This document shows positions 23,738-31,819 of a DNA stretch of 64,000 nt, piece by piece. A program made the translations under genes and the position numbers. Each line of letters starts with the position of its first letter. The stretch's first letter is position 1. The notes below the pieces were generated by a model. The model was not told the DNA's origin, searched no databases, and worked only from the letters and a program-made list of their open reading frames with translations. The stretch is from Ornithinibacillus bavariensis (GTDB lineage: Bacteria; Bacillota; Bacilli; Bacillales; Amphibacillaceae): contig NZ_BORP01000002.1 in assembly GCF_018333235.1 (NCBI RefSeq), forward strand, positions 248,001 to 312,000. The letters are read 5' to 3'.

Positions 23738-25042
23738 GTGACTTATAAAAATGAGCAACTACATGAAGAGAAGGTGTTTAAGGATCCAGTACATGCCTAT
23801 GTCCATGTACGTGATCGAGTTATTTGGGACTTGATTGCAACTCCAGAGTTTCAACGCCTTCGTAGAATAAAACAGCTTGGAACGACCAATATTACCTTCC
23901 ATGGAGCCGAACATAGTCGTTTTAATCACTCTCTTGGCGTTTATGAAATTGTCCGTCGAATTATATATAATTTTCAAGGTAGACCCCATTGGAATAATGA
24001 TCAGCGCTTACTCTGCATGTGTGCGGCGCTATTACATGACTTAGGACATGGTCCTTTTTCCCATTCCTTTGAAAAAGTTTTTAAGCTAGATCATGAGTAT
24101 TTCACGCAACAAATCATTTTAGGGGATACATATGTTAATAAAGTGTTAGAGCGTGTAAGTCCAGGGTTTGCCCAAGAGGTAGCAGATGTTATTGCTAAAA
24201 CCCATTCAGATAAACTTGTCGTTAGCTTAATATCAAGTCAAATAGATGCAGATCGTATGGATTATCTGCTTCGTGATGCATATTACACAGGGGTAAGCTA
24301 TGGTCATTTTGATATGGAACGGATTTTACGAGTCATGCGCCCTATCGAAGATCAAGTAGTGATCAAATCGTCTGGTATGCATGCCGTAGAAGATTATATT
24401 ATGAGTCGTTATCAAATGTATTGGCAAGTATATTTTCATCCTGTCACAAGAAGTGCAGAGGTCATTTTAACGAAAATATTACATCGAGCAAAGCAACTCT
24501 ATGAATCTAACTATCAATTTAAATTGCAGCCAACTCACTTTCTTACTTTCTTTTCAGGTGATGTTTCCTTAGAAGAGTATTTGAAGTTAGATGAATCCGT
24601 TGTCCACTACTATTTCCAGCTTTGGCAAGAGGAGGAAGATGAGATTCTTAGAGACCTTTGTGAGCGATTCATGAATAGACGCCTCTTTAAATATGTTGAA
24701 TTTAATCCGAATAAACAAATAGGTGATTTAATGCGGCTTATTCAGCTGTTCAAGGATGCAGGAATCGATTCCGATTATTACTTAGTAGTTGATTCATCTT
24801 CCGATTTGCCGTATGACTTTTACCGTCCGGGTGAAGAAGAAGAGAGGCTCCCAATTCATTTAGTAATGCCAAATGGTACATTAAAGGAGTTATCTAGGCA
24901 TTCAGATATCGTTGAAGCCATTTCAGGTAAAAAAAGAACAGACCATAAATTATATTTTCCTAAAGATATGATATATGCCATTCAAGATGAGGAAATTAAA
25001 CAAGATATTATAGGGATTCTATTTAGTAAGGAGAGAATATAA
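23738..25042 (+). CDS. ywfO: HD-domain phosphohydrolase YwfO (dNTPase-like)
   Basis: This 434-residue cytosolic metal-dependent phosphohydrolase resembles YwfO and the related Enterococcus EF1143 dNTP triphosphohydrolase. The HD active site is visible: HSRFNHSLGVYEI (about residues 62-74), LLHDLGHGPFSHSFEK (about residues 102-117), then SSQIDADRMDYLLRDAYYTGVSYG with the later Asp. The start is a GTG with only a weak ribosome site, but the protein aligns with the known N-terminus (EEKVFKDPVHxYVHVRD). It overlaps ywgA by one base (TAATG), giving translational coupling. The substrate is inferred from relatives to be dNTPs. Confidence 0.9.
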   Translation: MTYKNEQLHEEKVFKDPVHAYVHVRDRVIWDLIATPEFQRLRRIKQLGTTNITFHGAEHSRFNHSLGVYEIVRRIIYNFQGRPHWNNDQRLLCMCAALLHDLGHGPFSHSFEKVFKLDHEYFTQQIILGDTYVNKVLERVSPGFAQEVADVIAKTHSDKLVVSLISSQIDADRMDYLLRDAYYTGVSYGHFDMERILRVMRPIEDQVVIKSSGMHAVEDYIMSRYQMYWQVYFHPVTRSAEVILTKILHRAKQLYESNYQFKLQPTHFLTFFSGDVSLEEYLKLDESVVHYYFQLWQEEEDEILRDLCERFMNRRLFKYVEFNPNKQIGDLMRLIQLFKDAGIDSDYYLVVDSSSDLPYDFYRPGEEEERLPIHLVMPNGTLKELSRHSDIVEAISGKKRTDHKLYFPKDMIYAIQDEEIKQDIIGILFSKERI

Positions 25043-25545
25043 TGCTGGATAACCATGCTAAATTAATGCAGTTTTTTTCCGAAGCCGAGGAGGTCACAGG
25101 CAGAAAAAAACTACAAAAGATGATATATATCTTACAATCATTAGGTGTTCCATTTGAGGAGAAGTTTCAGTTTCATTTCTATGGACCATATTCTGAGGAG
25201 CTTTCCTTACGTATAGAAGAATTATGTAATTTAGGATTTATTCATGAAAAGAAGGAAGTGAAGAGCAACTATTTCCAATATCATTATTCCTTAACAAAGG
25301 ATGGAACAGCATTTTTACAACAATTTTCAACGAATTTACCAGATTGTACAAAGATGATTACTAGATTACAGGAGAAGAGCTCTCGTTTTCTGGAACTAGT
25401 GTCTACCATGCTTTATTTTCGAGAACTACCTAAGCGTGAGGTAGAAGAAAAGGTTCATACCGTTAAGCCAAAGCAAAATTATAGTGAAGATGAAATGGCA
25501 GAGGCATGGCAGTTCATTTCTGAGCTTTCGAAACAGGCTCACTAG
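25042..25545 (+). CDS. ywgA: YwgA family protein
   Basis: This 167-residue protein matches the conserved Bacillaceae family YwgA, always found after ywfO. The start (HAKLMQFFSEAEEVTGRKKLQKMIYILQ) and FHFYGPYSEELSLRIEELCNLGFI resemble the SocA/antitoxin-like Panacea fold, in which a helical domain is followed by a winged-helix-like part (YHYSLTKDGTAFLQQF). That resemblance is inference. No catalytic residues are apparent. The ATG overlaps the ywfO stop codon and is preceded by AAGGAGAG, so the pair is translationally coupled. The partnership with an HD phosphohydrolase suggests a regulator or inhibitor role, which has not been shown. Confidence 0.8.
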   Translation: MLDNHAKLMQFFSEAEEVTGRKKLQKMIYILQSLGVPFEEKFQFHFYGPYSEELSLRIEELCNLGFIHEKKEVKSNYFQYHYSLTKDGTAFLQQFSTNLPDCTKMITRLQEKSSRFLELVSTMLYFRELPKREVEEKVHTVKPKQNYSEDEMAEAWQFISELSKQAH

Positions 25546-25557
25546 GGTTGCCTAACG

Positions 25558-25586
25558 TGAAATTGGTTAGCTAGCTATGCTACAAT
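25558..25586 (+). promoter_or_regulatory. probable extended -10 promoter of ywhD
   Basis: TGAAAT (25558-25563) is 17 bases from TACAAT (25581-25586), which is preceded by TGC to give an extended -10. The ywhD ATG is 34 bases downstream. Confidence 0.45.
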
Positions 25587-25620
25587 AGAAGATAAAGAGT
25601 ATTGAATAGGAGGCTAGTTA

Positions 25621-26133
25621 ATGAGCGGAGATCAATCTTCAGAAAATAAGAATCGGTTTACGATAATCAAAGATGATTCGAATGATGGACATGGGGGCTA
25701 TGGAGTTGGTGCTATTAGTCTAGAGAATATGTCGTCTATTATTGTGGACCCAAATGAAAATAAAGCATATGTGGATATGGGGGCCATGCACGCACGAAGC
25801 GATGTAGAAAGACGTGTCAAATTTCAACCAGATAAGTCGTTAGTTCCTGATGGAAAGCTTTACTGGATTGTATGGGTAACCGTCGAACGTAATGAAAACG
25901 GACCTTATTATGCAGGTGTTGCAGGAAGTGAAATTCGAGTTGACCGTCCAAATAAAATTGCCTATAAATCAATGCCAGAGCATGTTAAACATATGGAAAA
26001 ATCATTGAAGGGCCATGTGATTGTTGAACATATGGATGAGCAATCAAGACACCTTCTCCGCAACTTCTTACAGGAGTTCAATCCCGAGCTGTGGAACAAC
26101 TCAAGTGAACAGTTGAAGGAAGCTTTGGGCTAA
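25621..26133 (+). CDS. ywhD: YwhD family protein
   Basis: This 170-residue soluble protein is a close match to the YwhD family of Bacillaceae, which has no known function. Conserved parts are RFTIIKDDSNDGHGGYGVGAISLENMSSI near the N-terminus, the DMGAMHARSDVERRVKF segment, LYWIVWVTVERNENGPYYAGVAGSE and the C-terminal HLLRNFLQEFNPELW. The ribosome site AGGAGG lies 7 bases before the ATG. In B. subtilis ywhD is next to ywhE (pbpG); here the repeat element and the dlt operon lie between them. It is a single gene. Confidence 0.88.
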   Translation: MSGDQSSENKNRFTIIKDDSNDGHGGYGVGAISLENMSSIIVDPNENKAYVDMGAMHARSDVERRVKFQPDKSLVPDGKLYWIVWVTVERNENGPYYAGVAGSEIRVDRPNKIAYKSMPEHVKHMEKSLKGHVIVEHMDEQSRHLLRNFLQEFNPELWNNSSEQLKEALG

Positions 26134-26143
26134 GCTGAACGTT

Positions 26144-26345
26144 AAAGAGGCTGGGACATAACAAAGAGATTTATTCTAAAAACGAACAATGGCCAAATTA
26201 GCTTCGGAAATATACGCAGACTCCTGCGGGAGGCTCACCAGCCGCCCGCGGAACGCGAAGTATATTTCCGAAGCGAGTTTACGCTGTAACTATATGAATT
26301 GTTCGACTTTTATTTTCAAATAAATTCTTTTGTCCCAGCCTCTTT
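26144..26345. repeat. 202-bp nested palindromic intergenic repeat (MITE-like)
   Basis: The ends are a perfect 15-bp inverted repeat (AAAGAGGCTGGGACA at 26144-26158, complement at 26331-26345). Inside are further matched arms: a CGAACAAT/ATTGTTCG pair, a perfect 15-bp pair GCTTCGGAAATATAC (26201-26215 and 26260-26274), and a GC-rich core TCCTGCGGG/CCCGCGGA. The whole element can fold into one long hairpin, and its GC-rich core contrasts with the AT-rich surroundings. It has no ORF. The core is a type of intergenic repeat common in Bacillaceae. It lies just after ywhD and may also terminate its transcript. Confidence 0.8.
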
Positions 26346-26610
26346 TTAATGGATAGGAAATTATTAAATTATGTGATTGTAGATAGTTTTGTGTGGAAAA
26401 TGGCAATTAACAGTTTGTTATAGGGTGATAAATTAAATCTTAATAAACATTTCAACGGATGTATGATACATTCTAATCATAGTATTAAAAGCTTTAAAGA
26501 ATCCGCGTGGAGAATCAATTCGATGTGGGTTTTTTGATTTCGGTTATGCAATTCATGTTTTCGTTAGTAGTTACAAATGACAAGGTGATCACACAGGATA
26601 TTGTAATAAC
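26346..26610. other. intergenic region with a weak terminator-like hairpin
   Basis: This is AT-rich sequence with no acceptable ORF. At 26500-26536 AATCCGCGT can pair with ATGTGGGTT using several G-T pairs, followed by a run of T, in the plus direction. With no gene before it, this could end a short untranslated RNA, or mean nothing. Confidence 0.3.
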
Positions 26611-26641
26611 AAAAAAATCCCGCAAACGATTGCGGGATTTT
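26611..26641 (-). terminator. terminator of the dlt operon
   Basis: AAAATCCCGCA pairs with TGCGGGATTTT (11 bp, 6-base loop) with seven T on the minus strand, about 95 bases beyond the dltD stop. Confidence 0.9.
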
Positions 26642-26735
26642 GCTCATGTCTTAACATTCCAATGATTAGCCAAACTAGCCAAAAAGGATTTCTATGGTAG
26701 GTTTCGCAATAATAATTTATTGGATAAATCATGTC

Positions 26736-27911
26736 CTACCGTTTCCAATGTTCTATCAAGGCTTGATCCACGTAAACCCAGCCCTTCCAGGCAATATGCA
26801 TCGGATCTTTTAAAAAGTAAGGGTCATATTCATGTCCTGAAAAGTCAGCAACAGGAAATCCGGCTGTTTCTACCTGATCAACGATGGATTGATAGAATTC
26901 ATTACGCACTTCTATTGGAAGTCCAGCATAATCGTACCATAGACCATTAATCGGTAAGGAGATAAAAATAGGGTCTGCTCCTTTATCCTTGAAAAGATCT
27001 AGTACCATTTGAAAGTCTTGATACTCTAAAGATCCCGCAAAAGTTGCGTTTTTCTTATAACCTTTTAGCTTAGCCTCTATTGGAGCGTAGTTATGATTGT
27101 AGTAATCATTATCCATAAAATATGGGTTGTTATTTGCACGTTCTTTTCCGTAGTTGCTTGCTTCCTCTAAAAGTTCTTCCCATGATTTATTTCTTACTAA
27201 ATCGTTATCTTGATGGTGGTCTCTATTGGGAAAACCGAAGGCAGCATAATATAAATCCTTCTTTTCTAATAGTTTCTTTTTCATATAGGCTAGTGGTCTT
27301 ACAAGTTTTGCTTTCCAATGATGTTCCTTTGAAGGTGATATTTCGTATTCATATAACGTAGTCAAAATAGTATCTCTTTTGACAACATCAAATTGCAGGA
27401 TACGGCGAATCGCTTCCCTCTTCAATTCAGGATCAATCGTATCATTGAAGGCTAAATTGTACGCTTTTAGCATCGAATAGTTTGGTTCAAAATGGGCATT
27501 ATCAATTCCTTCTGTTATAAACCATTGTGGAGAGACGATGAAAGCAATTTTCTTCCCTTTTAATTGCTCAGCCTGGGAAGCAAGATCCATAAAAAGTATT
27601 AGTGATTGTGTTCCACCACGCCCAATTAGAAAAGGTGTATAATCCAAATTATTGGCTTCCGCAAAATTAGACGGGTGAAATGGATCGAAACGAGAAAGCT
27701 CTGAAGATCCATAAATCGGAAAATACTTATCATCTGCGAGCATTCTGCCTTGTAAATAGTCTCCTTGAAACATTAATGGACTCAAACTGGTTGCTGCTTG
27801 CTGAACTTTTTTATCTGAAATAAAATACTCAAGCCAACGATTGGGAAAGAATAAAAAAACCAAAAATAAGGAAACCGCAATGAAGAGCGGTACAAAAGAG
27901 TACTTCTTCAT
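26736..27911 (-). CDS. dltD: D-alanyl-lipoteichoic acid biosynthesis protein DltD
   Basis: This 391-residue protein is the extracytoplasmic, membrane-anchored component of teichoic acid D-alanylation. A single N-terminal membrane segment (residues 4-24, PLFIAVSLFLVFLFF) is followed by a large outer domain of SGNH-hydrolase type. The likely catalytic Ser is in YGSSELSRFDPFHPS near residue 70, and the Asp/His pair is in FLKDPMHIAWKGW near the C-terminus. The ATG overlaps the dltC stop by 4 bases (ATGA), showing translational coupling. It is the last gene of dltXABCD, with a terminator downstream. D-alanylation lowers surface negative charge and resistance to cationic peptides depends on it. Confidence 0.95.
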   Translation of the reverse strand: MKKYSFVPLFIAVSLFLVFLFFPNRWLEYFISDKKVQQAATSLSPLMFQGDYLQGRMLADDKYFPIYGSSELSRFDPFHPSNFAEANNLDYTPFLIGRGGTQSLILFMDLASQAEQLKGKKIAFIVSPQWFITEGIDNAHFEPNYSMLKAYNLAFNDTIDPELKREAIRRILQFDVVKRDTILTTLYEYEISPSKEHHWKAKLVRPLAYMKKKLLEKKDLYYAAFGFPNRDHHQDNDLVRNKSWEELLEEASNYGKERANNNPYFMDNDYYNHNYAPIEAKLKGYKKNATFAGSLEYQDFQMVLDLFKDKGADPIFISLPINGLWYDYAGLPIEVRNEFYQSIVDQVETAGFPVADFSGHEYDPYFLKDPMHIAWKGWVYVDQALIEHWKR

Positions 27912-28141
27912 GCGCGATCAGCTAATTCCTTTGCAATTTTATTAGGAGTATTCCACTCCTCACGGTTAAACTCTGTAATTGGAACACTTATCCCAAACCG
28001 TTCCTCTATCTCTACAAGCAATGTAATTGTTCCAAATGAATCGAGTAATCCAGCTTCAAAAATATCCATGTCCAATTCTTCTTTTACTACATCATCCTGA
28101 CAAACCTCTGCTAATAAATCATATACATCTTGTTTTTCCAT
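27908..28141 (-). CDS. dltC: D-alanyl carrier protein DltC
   Basis: This 77-residue acyl-carrier-like protein is charged with D-alanine by DltA on a phosphopantetheine arm and delivers it to DltB. The attachment serine is Ser35 in GLLDSFGTITLLVEIEERFG, and the rest is the usual four-helix carrier (VPITEFNREEWNTPNKIAKELADRA). A ribosome site AAAGGAGAA lies 8 bases before the ATG on the minus strand. It overlaps dltD by 4 bases. It is separated from dltB by an unusual 213-base structured spacer, where dltB and dltC are normally almost adjacent. Confidence 0.96.
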   Translation of the reverse strand: MEKQDVYDLLAEVCQDDVVKEELDMDIFEAGLLDSFGTITLLVEIEERFGISVPITEFNREEWNTPNKIAKELADRA

Positions 28142-28354
28142 AGTTGTTCATTCTCCTTTATCGTTGTTTTTTCTAAGTTAAAGTTTGATATGGAATACCT
28201 CTAAAAAGTGTTTTAAATACGCCCACGGGAGGAGAGACATAGATGAGATTTCGCATCTTGGAAAGAGCGAAGAGTCTCAATAGCCTCTCTTAAAAGGCGG
28301 AGTATAAATTTGCTGCTCCCTTTAAATAACGGGAGCGTATAGAGTAACAGTAAA
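28142..28354 (-). ncRNA. structured spacer between dltB and dltC (candidate RNA element)
   Basis: On the minus strand the spacer first forms a hairpin GCTCCC-N10-GGGAGC (28314-28335). It then holds a roughly 90-base region closed by CGCC/GGCG. That region contains GCCT-N8-AGGC and a longer hairpin, TTCGCTCTT-TCC-AAGATGCGAA, flanked by GAGA/TCTC. There is no ORF and no T run, so it is not a plain terminator. The conserved neighbours and unusual length suggest an RNA control or processing element; the class is not recognised. Confidence 0.4.
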
Positions 28355-29521
28355 TCAATAAAATAAATTCCCTGAAAAAATATAAAATCCAAAACATACG
28401 AAATGGAATGTGATGATAACTGCTACAACATGTGTAAATTTATTTTTCGGCCATACTTTATGCTTTTTATTCCAACGGTCAAAAAAGTCAAAACCAATGA
28501 TTAAACATGCATGGTACAAGCCGTATACGATGTAATGTGGTGCGAGGCCATGCCAAACACCCATGAGTAAAAACAACATCAAATAGCCTAAATTTGAAAT
28601 GGTAACACGATTCTTAATCCATTTCTTTTTGGTCATCCAAAAGGCAAATCGCATATAAACATAATCCCTAAACCAAAATGATAACGTCATATGCCAGCGA
28701 TTCCAGAAGTCTTTAATATTTCTACTGATAAATGGTAGATGAAAGTTCTCCGGTGTTTTAATTCCCATGATATAGCTAATACCAATTGCAAAAGCACTGT
28801 ATCCAGCAAAGTCAAAGAATAAGTACAAACTGTAGGAATACATATTCAATAAGTGATACTGTACTGGATGCAATTCAAAATAATGGGTTTCTAGTAATTG
28901 CACGATAATATAAAAATGAATCAAAAAAGCAATTATAAATTTATAGAGAAAACCACGGAAAATCTTATTGATTCCCAAGTATAAGTATTCACGGTAGGCC
29001 TCTTTTGTCGGTACGGTATGCACATCCTTCTGAAATCTACGCCACCTGTCAATTGGGCCTGATGAAAGGCTTGGGAAAAACAATAAAAAGTATAAGAAAT
29101 CCGCTAATGGAATTTCACTCTTTATGAGACCATCTCTAATCTCCATTATCATTTGTACTGCTTTAAAGGTAAGATAGGATACCCCTAAAAAACCAAATAG
29201 ATGATTAAGCCCTAAAATTGGTAGTATTTTTACTAGAATTAGAGGCATTATCGAGGCAATAATTCCTATACAAAATATTGCAGTACTATTCGCTTTTTTT
29301 CGGTATGCTATATATCCTTTTACTAATACCACTTGCCATATAGTGAATATTAGTAATGAAATTGTTCCTAGTAAGCTATTCGCAAAGATGATTGCCAGCA
29401 TAATAATCGTAACAACCATGTTATATTTCCGAGAGGCTTTCCCTTGAAGCCCCATAATAATAGATGGGATTAATAGAATCCCAACAATAAAGAAAAAGTA
29501 AAAGGATTCAAAAGGTATCAT
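28355..29521 (-). CDS. dltB: D-alanyl transfer protein DltB (MBOAT)
   Basis: This 388-residue multi-pass protein of the membrane-bound O-acyltransferase family forms the channel through which D-alanine leaves DltC and reaches teichoic acid. MBOAT features are FFPSLSSGPIDRWRRF near residue 150, FNRWHMTLSFWFRDYVYMRF near residue 285 (written here as DFWNRWHMTLSFWFRDY), and the catalytic histidine in MGVWHGLAPHYIVYG near residue 335. It has about eleven hydrophobic segments and a full-length C-terminus (VCFGFYIFSGNLFY). The ATG overlaps the dltA stop by 4 bases. Order and overlap match other Firmicute dlt operons, except for the long gap to dltC. Confidence 0.95.
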   Translation of the reverse strand: MIPFESFYFFFIVGILLIPSIIMGLQGKASRKYNMVVTIIMLAIIFANSLLGTISLLIFTIWQVVLVKGYIAYRKKANSTAIFCIGIIASIMPLILVKILPILGLNHLFGFLGVSYLTFKAVQMIMEIRDGLIKSEIPLADFLYFLLFFPSLSSGPIDRWRRFQKDVHTVPTKEAYREYLYLGINKIFRGFLYKFIIAFLIHFYIIVQLLETHYFELHPVQYHLLNMYSYSLYLFFDFAGYSAFAIGISYIMGIKTPENFHLPFISRNIKDFWNRWHMTLSFWFRDYVYMRFAFWMTKKKWIKNRVTISNLGYLMLFLLMGVWHGLAPHYIVYGLYHACLIIGFDFFDRWNKKHKVWPKNKFTHVVAVIITFHFVCFGFYIFSGNLFY

Positions 29522-31038
29522 GCTAATACTCCTGTAGCTAATAGTTTACGGTCAACCTTTCCGTTTGCAGTCATTGGTAGTTGATCCAAATAAGTGAACT
29601 TTCTTGGAATCATATATGCCGGGAGTAGGTTAGACAGCTCTTTGCGAAGTGCGGCGGTTAATTGGTATTCCTTTTCGAAGGAGTGCTCATTTGTTACGAT
29701 ATAAGCCGTCAAATAATCTACCTTTTCTTCACGATAAACGGGCTCCACAATACATGATTTCACATAATTAGACTGAGCAATGCTGTACTCGATTTCTTCC
29801 AGTTCCATACGATACCCGTGAACTTTTACCTGAAAGTCTAATCTTCCTAAATAATAATACAGGCCGCCTTTTTTGTATCCAGCATCACCGGTTGTATAGG
29901 CTTGTTTATTGTTCATGATTCCAAAGGATTTTTCTGTTAATTCGGGACTTCCAAGATAGCCTTTGCTAACACTTGGGCCAAGAATTATCAATTCACCCTT
30001 TTCTCCTTCTGCAACAGGAGCCCCATTCTCATCCACAACAAGTAGCTCCGTATCCTGTTTACAATGTCCGATAGGGAGGACTGTATGTGAGTCTGCTATT
30101 TCCTTCGTTATTTCAAGCTTAGTAATAGCCACAGTCGCTTCTGTAGGGCCGTATAAATTAAAAATACGGGCATTAGGAAAGCGCTTCTGTAGCTGTTTGG
30201 CCAAATTTACCGGAAGAATCTCACCGCAAAAGAGAAATGTCCTCAGATTCGGGAGAAGCTCTTGCCTAAAGCTTGGCTCCATTAAGCATAGCTGGGCAAA
30301 TGATGGCGTAGAAGTCCAAACCTCGATATCAGATTGACTCAAGCCTTCAAAAAGCACTTTTGGATTGGCAATCATCTCTTTCGTTACTGCAAATAATGTT
30401 CCGCCTGAACATAATGAAGGATAGAGATCCATTACGGATAAATCAAATGAAAATGGTGCTTGATTAAGGAAAGTCTGCTCACGTTCGATTGGGAAATCCA
30501 CTAACATCCAATCTACGAAACTACTAAGGTTATTCGCCGAAATTTGAACTCCCTTTGGATTACCGGTACTTCCTGATGTGTAAATGATATAGAAATTATC
30601 ATTACCCTGTACCCAATGCTTCGAGCTTGATTTTTCCGCGTCATCTACCAGAAGCTTCTTAAGCTCCATTTCTTTTATGATCTTAATGGGATGTTTAGAA
30701 AACATTTCACAGCTCATATCCTCTGTTGCGATTAAAAACTCCGCCTGGGAACTTTCAATTATTTTATTAATTCGTTCGAAAGGAATGGAAACATCTACTG
30801 GAATATAAGGATGACCAGATTTCACACTTCCAAGAAACGATATAAGTACTTCAGGTTTCATGTGTCCATAGACGATAATTGGGGACTTAGCTTGGCTGGA
30901 TTGTTTTAATAAATATGCAGCCAATTGGTCAGATTGTTCCCACAGCTCTCCATATGTTATCGATCTATCTTCACTCTTAAAAGCAATTTTTTCGGAATAG
31001 CCTATCGAATTTTGTTGGATTGCTTTTAGTATGTTCAT
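29518..31038 (-). CDS. dltA: D-alanine--[D-alanyl-carrier protein] ligase DltA
   Basis: This 506-residue adenylate-forming enzyme activates D-alanine with ATP and loads it on DltC in the cytosol. The adenylation core motifs are intact: the P-loop IIYTSGSTGNPKGVQ near residue 150, NLYGPTEATVAITK near residue 295, YTTGDAGYKKGGLYYYLGRLDFQVKVHGYR near residue 385 (cited as YTTGDAG and GRLDFQVKVHGYR), and the C-terminal catalytic lysine in TANGKVDRK. Length fits DltA (about 503). The ribosome site is AGAGG, 9 bases before the ATG. It follows dltX after a 112-base gap that holds a long hairpin. Confidence 0.96.
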   Translation of the reverse strand: MNILKAIQQNSIGYSEKIAFKSEDRSITYGELWEQSDQLAAYLLKQSSQAKSPIIVYGHMKPEVLISFLGSVKSGHPYIPVDVSIPFERINKIIESSQAEFLIATEDMSCEMFSKHPIKIIKEMELKKLLVDDAEKSSSKHWVQGNDNFYIIYTSGSTGNPKGVQISANNLSSFVDWMLVDFPIEREQTFLNQAPFSFDLSVMDLYPSLCSGGTLFAVTKEMIANPKVLFEGLSQSDIEVWTSTPSFAQLCLMEPSFRQELLPNLRTFLFCGEILPVNLAKQLQKRFPNARIFNLYGPTEATVAITKLEITKEIADSHTVLPIGHCKQDTELLVVDENGAPVAEGEKGELIILGPSVSKGYLGSPELTEKSFGIMNNKQAYTTGDAGYKKGGLYYYLGRLDFQVKVHGYRMELEEIEYSIAQSNYVKSCIVEPVYREEKVDYLTAYIVTNEHSFEKEYQLTAALRKELSNLLPAYMIPRKFTYLDQLPMTANGKVDRKLLATGVLA

Positions 31039-31074
31039 ATTCTCTTTACCTCTCTTTTTCTCTAATGCATGTTC

Positions 31075-31141
31075 AAAAAGGACTTAGTTGGTCATTGTGA
31101 TAGGATAACAATCCATGTATCAACTTTCAAGGCCCTTTTTT
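31075..31141 (-). promoter_or_regulatory. long imperfect hairpin between dltX and dltA
   Basis: On the minus strand AAAAAGG, CTT, AGTTG and ATTGT on the 5' side pair in order with ACAAT, CAACT, AAG and CCTTTTT on the 3' side. The stem ends in five T, so it could be a leaky terminator that sets the dltX to dltABCD ratio, or a processing site. Confidence 0.5.
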
Positions 31142-31150
31142 GCACTCACT

Positions 31151-31297
31151 TTAAAATTCATTGTAAATAAATGGTCCAGCATTCATATCGTGGAATCCAT
31201 AAATGAGTACAAGTAAAATTAAAATGACTAAATAATATAAGGTCTGACCTGTCATTTTTGCAAACGTGTTGTCAATTAATGTTCTTACGACTTTCAA
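31151..31297 (-). CDS. dltX: teichoic acid D-Ala incorporation-associated protein DltX
   Basis: This 48-residue gene is the first of the dlt operon. It has one membrane segment (LYYLVILILLVLIYGF) and ends in the diagnostic GPFIYNEF, the conserved DltX tail that extends outside the membrane and supports D-alanine transfer by DltB and DltD. The start is a TTG at 31297, 9 bases after GAGGGG on the minus strand; there is no in-frame ATG near. The gene is too short for usual ORF cut-offs. An ECF-type promoter lies about 100 bases upstream and a hairpin lies between it and dltA. Confidence 0.9.
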   Translation of the reverse strand: MKVVRTLIDNTFAKMTGQTLYYLVILILLVLIYGFHDMNAGPFIYNEF

Positions 31298-31402
31298 CCA
31301 ATTGTTCCCCTCTCTTTTCACAATCTCCTAAAACATAATAGCACTATTTGTTTTCTTTGAATCATCTTTTTTGAAAAAAATGTCGTATTTACATGAATAT
31401 AA

Positions 31403-31429
31403 GACGTTTCAACTGTTAAAAAGGTTTCA
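31403..31429 (-). promoter_or_regulatory. probable ECF sigma promoter of the dlt operon
   Basis: On the minus strand TGAAAC (31424-31429), followed by the usual CTTTTT, lies 17 bases from CGTC (31403-31406). This is the form recognised by Bacillus envelope-stress sigma factors (SigX, SigM, SigW, SigV). B. subtilis dlt is known to be under SigX and SigM. The leader to dltX is about 100 bases. Confidence 0.6.
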
Positions 31430-31509
31430 CATCTTTGTAAAATATGTCATTAAATTGTAATTTGTCTATGATTAGTAAGAAAAATTGATTCTCATATTGA
31501 AGGGGTGCT

Positions 31510-31692
31510 TAAATCTTCCTAAATAGGGAAGTGGAAATTTATTTCCAATTCTTGTTAGGGGATATTCACTGACAGTTACTGCTAAAAAAGTGAACAAATT
31601 GTGTCTGAAAAGTGAATCTTTAGCTAAAATCTTGTACTTTACTTAAGAAATTTGTAAACTTAGTAATACATGGGCTTACTCATGTATTACTA
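31510..31692 (+). other. intergenic region with stacked hairpins (possible small RNA)
   Basis: Successive short hairpins are CTTCC-TAAATA-GGGAAG near 31517, TGGAAA-TTTA-TTTCCA near 31533 and a perfect 12-bp stem TAGTAATACATG (31661-31672) with its complement at 31681-31692. The next hairpin, at 31697-31757, is a terminator. There is no ORF. This could be a plus-strand untranslated RNA ending at that terminator. Confidence 0.35.
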
Positions 31693-31696
31693 GGAC

Positions 31697-31757
31697 AAAA
31701 GAGAAGCCGACGACATGCAAGCTGGACACTTGCTGTACGTCGGCTTCTTTTGTTTTC
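31697..31757. terminator. strong bidirectional terminator downstream of the PBP gene
   Basis: GAAGCCGACG (31703-31712) pairs perfectly with CGTCGGCTTC (31738-31747). GCAAG/CTTGC continues the stem inside, and AAAAG and CTTTT flank it. It lies 63 bases beyond the PBP stop on the minus strand and can also stop plus-strand transcription. Confidence 0.85.
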
Positions 31758-31819
31758 TAAATAGAACCACAACCAAAAGTTCAAAAACCTAACTAAAATT
31801 CAATAATGATGCATCTACT

